Source of the DNA: Leptospiraceae bacterium
GTDB taxonomy: Bacteria; Spirochaetota; Leptospiria; Leptospirales; Leptospiraceae
Reading direction: 5' to 3'
Assembly: GCA_017996175.1 (NCBI GenBank)
Contig: JAGOHK010000043.1
Coordinates: forward strand, 1-37,184
DNA length: 37,184 nt
The position numbers were made by a program, and so were the translations under genes. Shown here one piece after another: positions 9,211 to 18,337 of the stretch (position 1 is its first letter; every line of letters begins with the position of its first letter). The notes under the pieces are model-generated. The model saw nothing but the letters and a program-made list of their open reading frames with translations. It had not been told where the DNA came from and ran no database searches.

Positions 9211-9984
9211 TTACTGTATTTTAATTGAATCAACTACCATTAATAGTGTAGCACCAAGTCTTTGGTATTCTGATTTCATTAAACCTGGTTTTAATTCTTT
9301 CATAACAGTATTCAATCTTTCAATGGAAAAAGAATCTATACTGCTACCATAATTTGTAAGGAAACCACTAATTATCGCTTTAAACTGGGAAATATTTTCT
9401 TCAGTCGGAATCTCTGTCATCAAAACAATTGCTTCGCCATAAATTGTAGTTCCAGCACCTACGCTAATACCAAAATCAGGGGCACCAACGATTATCGAAG
9501 CAGTTATTACTTTTTGTGCAACCAATATAAATTGAGCTGCCAGAGCATTAAAGTCTGCGTCAGCTTTTTTTAAAGCATCTGCAATACTAGTTATCTCAGA
9601 ATACCAATTATAACCACCGATAGTTGGTCCAATTCGTTCTGAAACTGCTTTTAATCCCAATGCCGCATCAAAAATTAAGCTCATATCTTGGGTAGCAAAA
9701 CCAAGGCTTATTTGAAACAAATTGCACCCGAGAAGAAATCCAACTGTGTTCAAAGTTGTGCTAGGAATCTCGCCTTGCCCCATAGCCTTACCACCACTTT
9801 TAGAAAGTTTTTTAATTTCTAATAGTGCTAATTCTGCTTTTTCTTTCGATACAGGTACCTTTACACTGATTTTTTCAAATCCGGGAATCTTTGGTTTCCC
9901 ATCCGCGGTTGTATTCTCTTTTTTACAATTGACCCATCCTAAAGATAGAACCAAAAGTATGCTTATGATTTGTTTTGTTCTCAT
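9211..9984 (-). CDS. lipoprotein of unknown function, 257 aa
   Basis: The product has a lipoprotein signal (MRTKQIISILLVLSLGWVNC, Cys20) followed by a soluble domain with long Ala/Gly/Ile-rich helices (NALAAQFILVAQKVITASII). Its start codon overlaps the stop of the upstream M48 gene by 4 bases (ATGA), so translation is probably coupled. The hydrophobic helices at about residues 80-190 may pack against the membrane or against one another. I do not recognise the family. Its place directly before the sigma and anti-sigma genes suggests an envelope sensor or accessory factor. Confidence 0.75.
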   Translation of the reverse strand: MRTKQIISILLVLSLGWVNCKKENTTADGKPKIPGFEKISVKVPVSKEKAELALLEIKKLSKSGGKAMGQGEIPSTTLNTVGFLLGCNLFQISLGFATQDMSLIFDAALGLKAVSERIGPTIGGYNWYSEITSIADALKKADADFNALAAQFILVAQKVITASIIVGAPDFGISVGAGTTIYGEAIVLMTEIPTEENISQFKAIISGFLTNYGSSIDSFSIERLNTVMKELKPGLMKSEYQRLGATLLMVVDSIKIQ

Positions 9985-11786
9985 TTTTTTTCTCCTTTAC
10001 TAAAAACTCCAATTTTGATTTTTTCTAAAAATCCTTTCTTAAAAACTAACATCAATTGTTGTTTGGTGTATTCGTATTCGCATTTCCTTCTCGCATCAGG
10101 CGGAGAATCACTTTCCCCAATTTTAGGGAAAATGACTTCTTGTGTATCACTAAATTTTATACCTTGTAATTCAAAATCAGGAGAAGGAGAAATATCTATT
10201 TGAATAATTTTATTATCGCTTAAATGAAAAGAGTAAGTATTAATACGAATGGTATCTGCATTTTTTGCTGAGTTGTCTAACGTATATTTTTTTTCTTTTA
10301 TTTTTAGGATTAATTCGTCTCTTGACATTCCTAGTTTGAATTCATTTATCCCATCGACTTTTTTAAAGTCAATTTTGTTGTTAGAGGTACAATCCACGAT
10401 CTGATTTGCGCTGAGCCAAAGAAAGATGCTTTTATTATTTATTTTGCAACCGTTTAATTTATCATAGAATAAGGAAACAACTTCATTTTTATATTGAGTT
10501 GTTTCTTTTACCTTTTTCTTTATTTCAAAGTATTTCCATAAATTAAAGTTAATTGCAAATTCTAACTCTGGATCTGGTTTCTCACTTAGTAATTTTAATC
10601 CAGATTGTAACCAGCCAATCGCTTTATCTTCTTGCAATTGAGTATACATAGAAATAACAGCAAGATTATTAAAAAACTTAGCTTCTTTACCTTCTGCACT
10701 TTTTATCAACTTTGAAAATTCAATTTCAAATTCTTTCTTTTCCTTCTGAGGCATTTTATCATACATATACATTTCTAGGAGCAAACGATTCATTGTCACT
10801 CGTTCCTCTTTTGGGGTAATGTTATTATAATGCTCAATTGCAGGTTTAAAAAACCCATTGTCTTTACAGCATTTAACACCATCTCCTTTTGTGACATTCT
10901 CTGTAAGGCTAACAGGCAAATAGATCGTAGGTAAAAATTTAAGGCTAGTTATACTTTGGTTTTTTAAAAATAATTTATGTGCGGCAGTTGCAATTGCTAA
11001 ATCTAAAATATTTAATTTATTAACAATTCTTGTTTTTTCACTGTTTACTAATTCTTCTTTGAGTTTATGTAAGGCGTTATAAGCATTGTATAATCTTTCT
11101 TCTTGACTTTCTTCAGAACCAGAGACCGAGCCTACATCGGAGTTTTGTATTGTTTCAATAGCATCATTAAATATCTTTGAACTATCTTCTATCCTCTTTT
11201 TCATGCTCTCGAAATTTTCATCTCTTTTTTGAAAACTATCATGGCAATCATCTGTATATTTGAATACTGTCCCTAATTCCTTAATGGAAGGTAAATCAAA
11301 ATCACCCACTTTTAATAAAAACGCAGCGGAATTATCAGCCTGTATTTCGTTTATTTTTGCATTCTTATCATTTGCGTTACATTTATGTTTATGCCCTAAC
11401 TCTATATGAGCTAATTCATGTGAAAGAATAAATATTAGAAATATTTTTTTTCGTTGATCTCTTGAGTTCAATGTCTGAATCTCATCAATGAGTTTTGTAG
11501 AAACTTGAACTTCTTTTCTATTGTTATTTTCTATACTTTGCGCGATAATGTCTTCTGAATTTTTAATTATATTTAAACAAAATTTTTCCTTTGAGACCGG
11601 ATAAATCGTTAACAATTCTTCAATAGCAGAACTAAAAATTTGATTCTTTGATTTTATTTTTTCGATGAATATTTTATTTTTTTCATAATCGCAATATATT
11701 TTCTCTGGGTCAATTCCTGATAACATGGTTTGCGAAAAGATATTCACACACCAAAAAATATAAACTATCACAATATACTTTTTCAT
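9981..11786 (-). CDS. exported M48-like metallopeptidase, 601 aa
   Basis: A signal peptide (MKKYIVIVYIFWCVNIFSQ) precedes a gluzincin-type core: HELAH at residues 123-127, with the third ligand probably the Glu of EIQADNSAAF near residue 149. The middle (about 200-430) is helical and TPR-like. The C-terminal part (INEFKLGMSRDELILKIKEK) resembles the short 'LGMsrdEl' module found in many envelope proteins. It lies 1 base after the DUF4384-like gene and overlaps the lipoprotein gene by 4 bases. Compared with the M48 protein at 4816 it has no lipobox and is shorter. A periplasmic protease role is well supported by the motif; the substrate is unknown. Confidence 0.8.
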   Translation of the reverse strand: MKKYIVIVYIFWCVNIFSQTMLSGIDPEKIYCDYEKNKIFIEKIKSKNQIFSSAIEELLTIYPVSKEKFCLNIIKNSEDIIAQSIENNNRKEVQVSTKLIDEIQTLNSRDQRKKIFLIFILSHELAHIELGHKHKCNANDKNAKINEIQADNSAAFLLKVGDFDLPSIKELGTVFKYTDDCHDSFQKRDENFESMKKRIEDSSKIFNDAIETIQNSDVGSVSGSEESQEERLYNAYNALHKLKEELVNSEKTRIVNKLNILDLAIATAAHKLFLKNQSITSLKFLPTIYLPVSLTENVTKGDGVKCCKDNGFFKPAIEHYNNITPKEERVTMNRLLLEMYMYDKMPQKEKKEFEIEFSKLIKSAEGKEAKFFNNLAVISMYTQLQEDKAIGWLQSGLKLLSEKPDPELEFAINFNLWKYFEIKKKVKETTQYKNEVVSLFYDKLNGCKINNKSIFLWLSANQIVDCTSNNKIDFKKVDGINEFKLGMSRDELILKIKEKKYTLDNSAKNADTIRINTYSFHLSDNKIIQIDISPSPDFELQGIKFSDTQEVIFPKIGESDSPPDARRKCEYEYTKQQLMLVFKKGFLEKIKIGVFSKGEKK

Positions 11787-11787
11787 T

Positions 11788-12702
11788 TTATTTCTCCCTT
11801 GTTTCTATAATAACTTCTTCTAAATTGTAATCATTTTCATTCGACTTTACATCTGAAACGAATTTTTGAATGCCTTTAAATTTTTTATTGTGTAGAAGTT
11901 CTATATAATAGAAATTTTTCTCCACATCTCTTTCTATAGAATATTTTTTATCTAATTGAATTTTTTGCTTTGATACTAAAAAATAATACCTTTCTTTTCC
12001 ATAAGGTGGGATTATCTTAAAACCAGATGGTTCGTTTTCAATAGCTTGTGTTTTACAATTTTCGTATCTACCAGTTTTTGTTATATTTTTTGGATCGGGA
12101 AAAACTTGTAAAATTTGTCCGTCAGACGCAACACTAAGAATCGTGAGATAACATTCTTGTTGTATATTTTTATTCGAATCAAAAGCAAAGTTAAAAGTTA
12201 TTTTTTCTCCTTTCGTAAGATAACTTTTATATGCACCTGCTACTCCCGTACTAAAAAAGAATATATTTCTATCCTCTTTTGGTTTTTCTAAGGATTTTAA
12301 CAATCGAACACTTGCTTCCACTTCCAACAAACCAAGAAGTTCTTCTATCGTATCGGAGTTTAAATGGTTCCATGTTTGCACAACATCCATTTCTTTTGGA
12401 TACAAAAGTCTCAGTTTCTTATCGTTAGGAGAAATATCTACTAAGTATTCAATTTTTTTACCAACTTGTGATTCTTTAATTGCATCTTGGTTGGGAAAAC
12501 CATTTGCTCTATCAAATTGATTCACTGCATTAATTGTCTTTTGATCTTTAATATGAGTTAAAAATTCTTTGTTAGAAATGTTTTGTTCTAATTGTTTTAG
12601 GAAATCCTGATTGCCTTTTCCTGAAATAATCACAGATAGCTTTACCGCTGAAAATATAGGTATAGAACATATTATTAAAAATAGAGTAATGATTGGTTTC
12701 AT
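11788..12702 (-). CDS. exported DUF4384-like protein, 304 aa
   Basis: The signal peptide is MKPIITLFLIICSIPIFS. The C-terminal half (about 165-265) has the pattern of DUF4384: 'kGEKITFNFAFDSN', then QECYLTILSVASDGQILQVF with PDP, then a PPYGKERYYFLVS strand. DUF4384 domains are beta-rich and often accompany caspase-like or kinase domains, either fused or as neighbours, where they are thought to sense or bind ligands at the envelope. The start overlaps the stop of the TPR-CHAT gene by 4 bases, which suggests coupled expression and possibly a physical complex with it. Confidence 0.7.
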   Translation of the reverse strand: MKPIITLFLIICSIPIFSAVKLSVIISGKGNQDFLKQLEQNISNKEFLTHIKDQKTINAVNQFDRANGFPNQDAIKESQVGKKIEYLVDISPNDKKLRLLYPKEMDVVQTWNHLNSDTIEELLGLLEVEASVRLLKSLEKPKEDRNIFFFSTGVAGAYKSYLTKGEKITFNFAFDSNKNIQQECYLTILSVASDGQILQVFPDPKNITKTGRYENCKTQAIENEPSGFKIIPPYGKERYYFLVSKQKIQLDKKYSIERDVEKNFYYIELLHNKKFKGIQKFVSDVKSNENDYNLEEVIIETREK

Positions 12703-15700
12703 CTATAATCTCCTGTAAGTATAAATCCTGCCCAATAGTAAGGATTAACATTTACACTTTTTTCCTTCCTATTGTATTGAATATATTCTCTTTTTGCCTG
12801 ACTCAGTGCTTCTACAGTTTTGAATTGATTTGCTTTTAATTTATCATAAAAATCGATCATCAAATCCTTACTAGCAAGATCCTGTACTTTCCATAAGGTT
12901 CCAATAATTGCATATACTCGAATCGACTCAAAGGCTTGACTTAGAGAAAGAGGTATAACAGCATAATCCGCAAAGTTTTCATCTGGTCCTATTGCTTTAC
13001 TACCAATGGCAGTTTCACATGCAGACATTACAACAAGCTGAGTTCTTTCAAATCCTTTTGGAGAATTTAGCTGTCTAATTTTACTTAAAGTTAAATTTTC
13101 TCTATAGTTACTGGAAAATTCCAGGTTTGAGTTTTCGATTGGCAGACATAAATTTCCATGAGTAGATAGATGAACTATATAATACTCTCTTGCTTCTTTT
13201 TCGAAGGTATCTATAGTTGCTTTTTCTTTCGTTAATATTTTTGATGCTTTTGGAAATTTTTCTCCTATACCAAGAACTTCTCCTACTGAGTTGGGTAAGT
13301 TTTGAACAGGGGGTGCAAATGCTATTACGATTTTCTCAGTAACTGCTATTTTTTTCTTTTCTCGCAAAATCCTCATTGCTGAAATATTTGTGTAATAAGA
13401 AACATCATGGTCTTCAACTAAATACCTGTTATCCGTTAAAGTTAATGCTTCAAAAGGTAGAGAGTAAAGCACCCCATAGGGCATAAATACAATATGCTTC
13501 TTTAAATGTTTTTGTATTGGTTCTATCAAATGTTTATAGAGTTTCTGTGATTCTTCTGATTTCCAGTTTCGTAAATTATTATCCTCAATTATTTTATTTC
13601 TAAATGCCTTAACTAAATCTCCAATCTCTTTTCTTCCGACTGGAACAGAAGTGAAGAACGGTGATTTTTCTTTTTCAAAGCAAAAAATATAGGTAACTGT
13701 ATCCAACAAAACATATTCTACTAATACAGTATCCTTAGAAAGAACTTCATTGAAATCTACATTTTTCTCATAATTCAAACTTAATTCATCAAATCGTTTT
13801 TTACCTTCTTCACTGCTCCCCCTAAGTTCTTCTAGTTTATTTAAATACGCCCGATGAACATTTTTCTTTGCAGTTTTTAAAGCTTCTACCTGACCGGCAT
13901 TGTTAGCCACTTGTATCTTTTTCTCCAAGTTATCTAGTTCTATTTTCTTTTGATTTACTTCCTCATTAATTATTTTCGTTTTTACATCTTGTATTTTTTC
14001 TTCTTCTAAAAATTTTCGATTTGCTCTTAGAATAAATTGTCTGCTTTCTTCTAAGTATTTTCTGGCTTCGACGTGTTTGCCCGCCTCAATTAATAGTTTT
14101 ATTAGACTTTCGTAAACATCTAGTTTATCTTGCATGTATCCAGATTGGTTTTTACTACCAAGAAGGGAAAAGATAGAGCGCAAAATAGCGATTGACTTCT
14201 TGTAACTTTCAATGCTTTCCTTTTTCTTGTCTGCGGCTAATTGGATATCACCCAATGTCTTATAAGCTTCCCAAGTTGTGGCGGGGCTACCTAGTTCTTC
14301 CGCTATTTTTAAAGCAGAGCAGGTTTCTCTTTCTGCTTCGGGAAACTCTTTAGAAAGTAAAAAGTCCTGTGCATACAGTAGATGAATTTCTGCTGACTTA
14401 GGTTTACGTCCAATAACCTTCTCTATCTCTTCTGCTTTTTGAATGTATTGTTTTGCACCGGATTTATTTTGTTCCAAGAAAATTCTAGCGTAAGAAATAT
14501 ATGCAGTTACTAAAGATGGTTTTTTATCAATTTGTTTATAGATAGAAATCGATTTATCTAAGTATTCAATGACTTTCTTATAGTCTTTATTTTTACGATA
14601 GGCAACAGAGATAAGGTGATTCGTTTCCGCAATTCTATCTTTAGTTCCAAGACCCTCAGCTGACAGAAGAGCTTTAGAATACTGTTCAATTGCCTTTTCA
14701 TTGTCTCCCGTAATTTGGTAATACTCACCAAAGCCTATATAGCAAACCAATTCTACATACTTGGATTCTATTTCTTTGGCAATTATTAAAACTTCTTCGA
14801 TCGATTGGTAAAATTTCTCATATTCCCCTTGATAATAATAAATATTCCCAATATTATTAAGAGATTCCGCTTCTCTGCTTCTATCTTCATACTCTTTACT
14901 TATCGCCAACGATTTTTTATAGAAATCTAACGCCTTTTTGTAGTCTCCCTTCGAAGAATGAACTGTCCCTATATTATGAAAATTACTCGCTTCTCCGCTT
15001 CTATTTTCAAATTCTTTATTAATCGCGAACGATTTTTCATAGAAATCTAACGCCGTTTTATAGTCTCCCTTTGAATAATAAACAGTCCCGATATTGTTTA
15101 AATTATTCGCCTCTCCTCTTCTTCCATCTTCAAATTCTTTATTAATCGCGAACGATTTTTCATAGAAATCTAACGCCGTTTTATAGTCTCCCTTAGATTC
15201 ATAAACATTCCCCATTCCCATTAGAGCACTCGCTTCGCCTGACCTATCTCCAATCTCTTTACTAATCGCCAACGATTTTTCTTGGAACTCTAATGCTTTC
15301 TTGTAGTCTCCCTTTAAATAATAAACACTCCCGATTTTGCTAAGATAATTCGCTTGACCAATTCTCTTTCCAATCTCTTTACTAATTGCCAACGATTTTT
15401 TGTAAAAGGCTAACGCTTTTTTATAGTCTCCCTTTAAATCATAGATTTCCCCAATTTCTCCGAAAGAAATTGCTTCCCCATATCTATCTCCAATCTCTTT
15501 ACTAATCGCCAATGATTTTTCATAGAAATCTAATGCCTTTTTGTTGTCTCCCTTTAAAAAATAAACAATCCCGCTAGTATTAAGATTAGCCGCTTCTATA
15601 ATTCCATCTCCAATCTCTTTACTAATCACCAACGATTTTTCATAGAAATCTGACGCCTTTTTGTAGTCTCCCTTTAAAAAATAAACAATCCCACTAGTAA

Positions 15701-16400
15701 TAAGAGTAGCTGCTTCGCCCCTTCTATTTCCAATATCTTTGTAAATCACAAATGATTCCGTAGATTTTTCGAGAGATTTTTTATATTTGCCTTGCGCATA
15801 ATAATCATTCGCTTCTCCAAATAATGTCTTTGCCTTATCGGCTTTGGTAACTTTCTCGTACATTTTTTTATATATCTGATTATCAGGGATTTTTTCCATT
15901 AACGTCTCTAAATCCGATTTTGCAAACGAATGCCAACCCATTTCATAATAAGCTTCTACTAATTTAAATTCTGCATTTGCCATTTCTTCTGCGGATAAGT
16001 TTCCTAATCCTGCAATCGTATGTTTAGCATTACAAATATTTAGATAGCCTTTGCTCTCCCATTCCCCCTGAATCTTTTCTTGTGCTTTTAGAAATTCTTG
16101 CATTGCTTCTTCGTATTTACTTTGATCGTAATACGCTTCACCGAGTTTTCGATAGAGCAAAAAAGGAACATCTTTCCCGAATAATTTTTTAGAAAGTTCT
16201 AATTCTTTTTGGGCATTTTCAGAATTAGAAGAATTTAGATACTCCATTCCTAACTGCAAATGCAATTCTGCATTCTCAGGTCTTTTTTGAATTTCCTCTT
16301 GTAATATCTCGATCCTAGATTTTGGTTTAACTTCTTCTTTGTCCTGAGAGGAAAGGGGGAGAATTAGAATGAGTAGGGTTAGAAGGTATAAAGTTTTCAT
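12699..16400 (-). CDS. exported TPR-CHAT caspase-like protease (copy 2), operon head
   Basis: This protein of 1233 residues has a signal peptide (MKTLYLLTLLILILPLSS, cleaved before QDKEE). TPR repeats span most of residues 35-720, including a run of near-identical 40-residue units (GDYKKALDFYEKSLAISKE). A coiled coil follows at about 790-860, and a CHAT domain occupies about 890-1233. The catalytic pair is His1081 (HLSTHGN) and Cys1128 (VVMSACETA). AGGAG before the ATG supports the start. It heads the operon that continues with the DUF4384-like, M48, lipoprotein, sigma and anti-sigma-like genes. It is a close paralogue of the protein at 18338, with the same signal peptide type and the same ending YYWAGFILTGDYR. 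TPRs usually bind a partner that controls the peptidase, as in Csx29 of type III-E CRISPR systems. Confidence 0.88.
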   Translation of the reverse strand: MKTLYLLTLLILILPLSSQDKEEVKPKSRIEILQEEIQKRPENAELHLQLGMEYLNSSNSENAQKELELSKKLFGKDVPFLLYRKLGEAYYDQSKYEEAMQEFLKAQEKIQGEWESKGYLNICNAKHTIAGLGNLSAEEMANAEFKLVEAYYEMGWHSFAKSDLETLMEKIPDNQIYKKMYEKVTKADKAKTLFGEANDYYAQGKYKKSLEKSTESFVIYKDIGNRRGEAATLITSGIVYFLKGDYKKASDFYEKSLVISKEIGDGIIEAANLNTSGIVYFLKGDNKKALDFYEKSLAISKEIGDRYGEAISFGEIGEIYDLKGDYKKALAFYKKSLAISKEIGKRIGQANYLSKIGSVYYLKGDYKKALEFQEKSLAISKEIGDRSGEASALMGMGNVYESKGDYKTALDFYEKSFAINKEFEDGRRGEANNLNNIGTVYYSKGDYKTALDFYEKSFAINKEFENRSGEASNFHNIGTVHSSKGDYKKALDFYKKSLAISKEYEDRSREAESLNNIGNIYYYQGEYEKFYQSIEEVLIIAKEIESKYVELVCYIGFGEYYQITGDNEKAIEQYSKALLSAEGLGTKDRIAETNHLISVAYRKNKDYKKVIEYLDKSISIYKQIDKKPSLVTAYISYARIFLEQNKSGAKQYIQKAEEIEKVIGRKPKSAEIHLLYAQDFLLSKEFPEAERETCSALKIAEELGSPATTWEAYKTLGDIQLAADKKKESIESYKKSIAILRSIFSLLGSKNQSGYMQDKLDVYESLIKLLIEAGKHVEARKYLEESRQFILRANRKFLEEEKIQDVKTKIINEEVNQKKIELDNLEKKIQVANNAGQVEALKTAKKNVHRAYLNKLEELRGSSEEGKKRFDELSLNYEKNVDFNEVLSKDTVLVEYVLLDTVTYIFCFEKEKSPFFTSVPVGRKEIGDLVKAFRNKIIEDNNLRNWKSEESQKLYKHLIEPIQKHLKKHIVFMPYGVLYSLPFEALTLTDNRYLVEDHDVSYYTNISAMRILREKKKIAVTEKIVIAFAPPVQNLPNSVGEVLGIGEKFPKASKILTKEKATIDTFEKEAREYYIVHLSTHGNLCLPIENSNLEFSSNYRENLTLSKIRQLNSPKGFERTQLVVMSACETAIGSKAIGPDENFADYAVIPLSLSQAFESIRVYAIIGTLWKVQDLASKDLMIDFYDKLKANQFKTVEALSQAKREYIQYNRKEKSVNVNPYYWAGFILTGDYR
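14820..15790 (-). repeat. tandem ~120-bp TPR-coding repeats in CHAT copy 2
   Basis: About eight consecutive units of 120 bp (40 codons) encode GDYKKALDFYEKSLAISKE followed by iGdRxGEAxxLxNIGxVYyxK. Two units are 41 codons long (an extra residue in EDGRRGEA-type linkers). Neighbouring units remain very similar at DNA level, for example the repeated tttttcatagaaatctaa. This points to expansion or homogenisation by unequal recombination. Confidence 0.85.
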
Positions 16401-16457
16401 AAGCTTCTCCTATAAAAATTTGTTTGTTTTTGCTTTCAATATCATTTTAAAGGTGCT
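16401..16457 (-). promoter_or_regulatory. conserved leader upstream of CHAT copy 2
   Basis: This block is nearly the same as 21917-21970 in front of CHAT copy 3. Shared elements on the minus strand are TTGAAA, an A-rich spacer, then TTTTTATAGGAGA just before the start. TTGAAA and TTTATA, about 17 bases apart, could be -35 and -10 boxes, but the start of transcription would then fall at or beside the AGGAG. The block may instead simply be a duplicated 5' leader. Confidence 0.3.
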
Positions 16458-16492
16458 AAATCGGATTCTAGTATTTTTTTAGAATCCGATTT
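16458..16492 (-). terminator. perfect 13-bp inverted repeat after the 586-aa lipoprotein gene
   Basis: AAATCGGATTCTA (16458-16470) pairs perfectly with TAGAATCCGATTT (16480-16492) around an AT-only core, 10 bases after the stop codon at 16503. It has only a short T run, so it is a moderate terminator. It separates the CHAT copy 3/lipoprotein pair from the CHAT copy 2 operon. Confidence 0.6.
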
Positions 16493-16502
16493 CTATAGAA
16501 CC

Positions 16503-18263
16503 TTATTTGATTATCTGTAAAGTGATATCACCTCCAACAAAGGCAGAGCAACTGGTTTGCGCGATTGGGATTCCGATAAGATCTGCCCGAATTTGTTGAG
16601 GGGAACTGAATTTTACATATGTTTCAGTTCTTGCTACCTCAACGAAAGTACAGTCCGTATCAATATTATCGATACCCAATCCCCAACCATCTAATCGAAG
16701 AGAGCCTATGATAGATGGAATTCCATTTGTATAAACAATGTTTAGGTTGTTTGTTCTAACATCTATCGTACGCTCAACCGTAACAAATATAAATTGTTCC
16801 CTCTTATACCAATGACCTGATATATCTGCTCGCACTCTAAAGTTCTTATGGTCTTTTATTCCTATGTAAGAACCATAGAAGTGAACGGGAGCAGAAACGT
16901 CCATAGTGCTAATCCAAGATATAGGTGCTTGTTGACTTAAATTTGCTTGCGAGGTCATATATATTGGGTATGTCTCAAATCCTGATGCTCTTGGTGTACG
17001 TCCGGCTAATTGGTAGTAATCCATGTTATAAACAACTTCTCCTCCAATGGTTTGAGAAAAGAAATAAGATTGAGTTACTTTATTCTTCGCTGTTGTATTC
17101 CCGCTTAAAGAAATTAAATTCTTTTCAAAATTTATCGTTGCTAATTTTGCATTTAAATTAATTTCCCAATCTCCATTTCGCACTTCAATAGCAAACCCTG
17201 GTACGTTGTTTACAAGTGTTGCTTTAACGGATGTGTCCTTTAAACTTGGTACTACCGCAGATACAAATTGATTGGAACCAGAATCCCAAGTCAACGGAAG
17301 GGATGGAAATGGTATAGTCGCAGAAGGAATTGCTTCCGTCTCTAGTATATATTGAATCGCTACACTAACGCTTTCTAAAGAATACTGGTTAAGGTTAATG
17401 TCATGATCCCCTGCTAACCTTAATCTATTCTGAATTCCTACTCCTTCACAAGCACTTTCAACAGTTGTCACAAGATCATTTCCAGAATTAAAAAAATCCA
17501 TTGCTATACAAAAATCTGAACTTGCAGCATTCCTTTGAATCGTACCCTGTAAATTTTGTATAAAGGGAGACTCTGGTAAATAATTCTCAAGCTCAGGTGC
17601 AATGGTTCTAATCACATCCGCAGCATCTTTAAACTGACTGGTTAATGTCTCGTATCCTATGAGTAAAATTCCTTTCTTAATTCCGGCTACGGATATCGTT
17701 TTTTTAACATGAATATTTTTAGAAAGTAACATATCCTTTGTCAATTCCATATAGAGAGAACCAGCTGAAAGGCTAATGAGTGTTACCTCACCAGAACTAA
17801 GCTGTAGTAAGGTATCTTTAAATTTACCAAATCGAGTATTTACATCGATTCCCATCGCATACGTAACATATATAAATCGACTAAACTTTGATTTATTTCG
17901 ATTGTAATTCATTAATGCAATTGGCTCGACACCTAACTTCGTAGAATCCAGTTCATGTTTATGTCCTGAGAATTGAATCAATGTCCCTGTGCCAGTACCA
18001 GCTGCACCAAATATTACAAAATTGTTGTCTTCTACTACTTTAGTGAATTCCTGTGCCGAAGGGAATATCACAGCAGAATTTGTTGTGCCTGTGTTTCCAT
18101 TGCCTGCGTCATTACCTCCAGTAGTTCCGCCATCACCTGGGGGTATTACTCCTTGACTTAAAATTGCCAAGACTCCTAATATTGCATTTTTATTAGGTTC
18201 TTTCTTGTCTGTACAGGAAAGTAGAAGCAAAATTAAACTTACACAAATAATTTGAATTTTCAT
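16503..18263 (-). CDS. large lipoprotein of unknown function, 586 aa
   Basis: The lipoprotein signal is MKIQIICVSLILLLLSC (Cys17). A Gly/Asn/Thr-rich linker follows (GGTTGGNDAGNGNTGTTNSA, about residues 45-65), then a long beta-rich extracellular-looking region with many short polar strands. The flexible linker after the lipid anchor is typical of surface-exposed lipoproteins. AAAGGAG before the ATG supports the start. It lies 74 bases after CHAT copy 3 in the same direction and is closed by the inverted repeat at 16458. No known domain is recognised. Being sandwiched between two CHAT proteases, it could be their target or surface partner, which is inference only. Confidence 0.75.
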   Translation of the reverse strand: MKIQIICVSLILLLLSCTDKKEPNKNAILGVLAILSQGVIPPGDGGTTGGNDAGNGNTGTTNSAVIFPSAQEFTKVVEDNNFVIFGAAGTGTGTLIQFSGHKHELDSTKLGVEPIALMNYNRNKSKFSRFIYVTYAMGIDVNTRFGKFKDTLLQLSSGEVTLISLSAGSLYMELTKDMLLSKNIHVKKTISVAGIKKGILLIGYETLTSQFKDAADVIRTIAPELENYLPESPFIQNLQGTIQRNAASSDFCIAMDFFNSGNDLVTTVESACEGVGIQNRLRLAGDHDINLNQYSLESVSVAIQYILETEAIPSATIPFPSLPLTWDSGSNQFVSAVVPSLKDTSVKATLVNNVPGFAIEVRNGDWEINLNAKLATINFEKNLISLSGNTTAKNKVTQSYFFSQTIGGEVVYNMDYYQLAGRTPRASGFETYPIYMTSQANLSQQAPISWISTMDVSAPVHFYGSYIGIKDHKNFRVRADISGHWYKREQFIFVTVERTIDVRTNNLNIVYTNGIPSIIGSLRLDGWGLGIDNIDTDCTFVEVARTETYVKFSSPQQIRADLIGIPIAQTSCSAFVGGDITLQIIK

Positions 18264-18337
18264 TGTGAACTCCTTTTAATCTCCTAGAGTCACAATAAGA
18301 AAATATTTTTAAAAAAAATTTTACTTAAAAAGTTTTT

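Noticed and set aside
14820..15790. CRISPR-like array from regularly spaced repeats
   Set aside because: The 120-bp period is an exact multiple of codons, stays in frame within a protein gene and encodes TPR units; there are no unique spacers.
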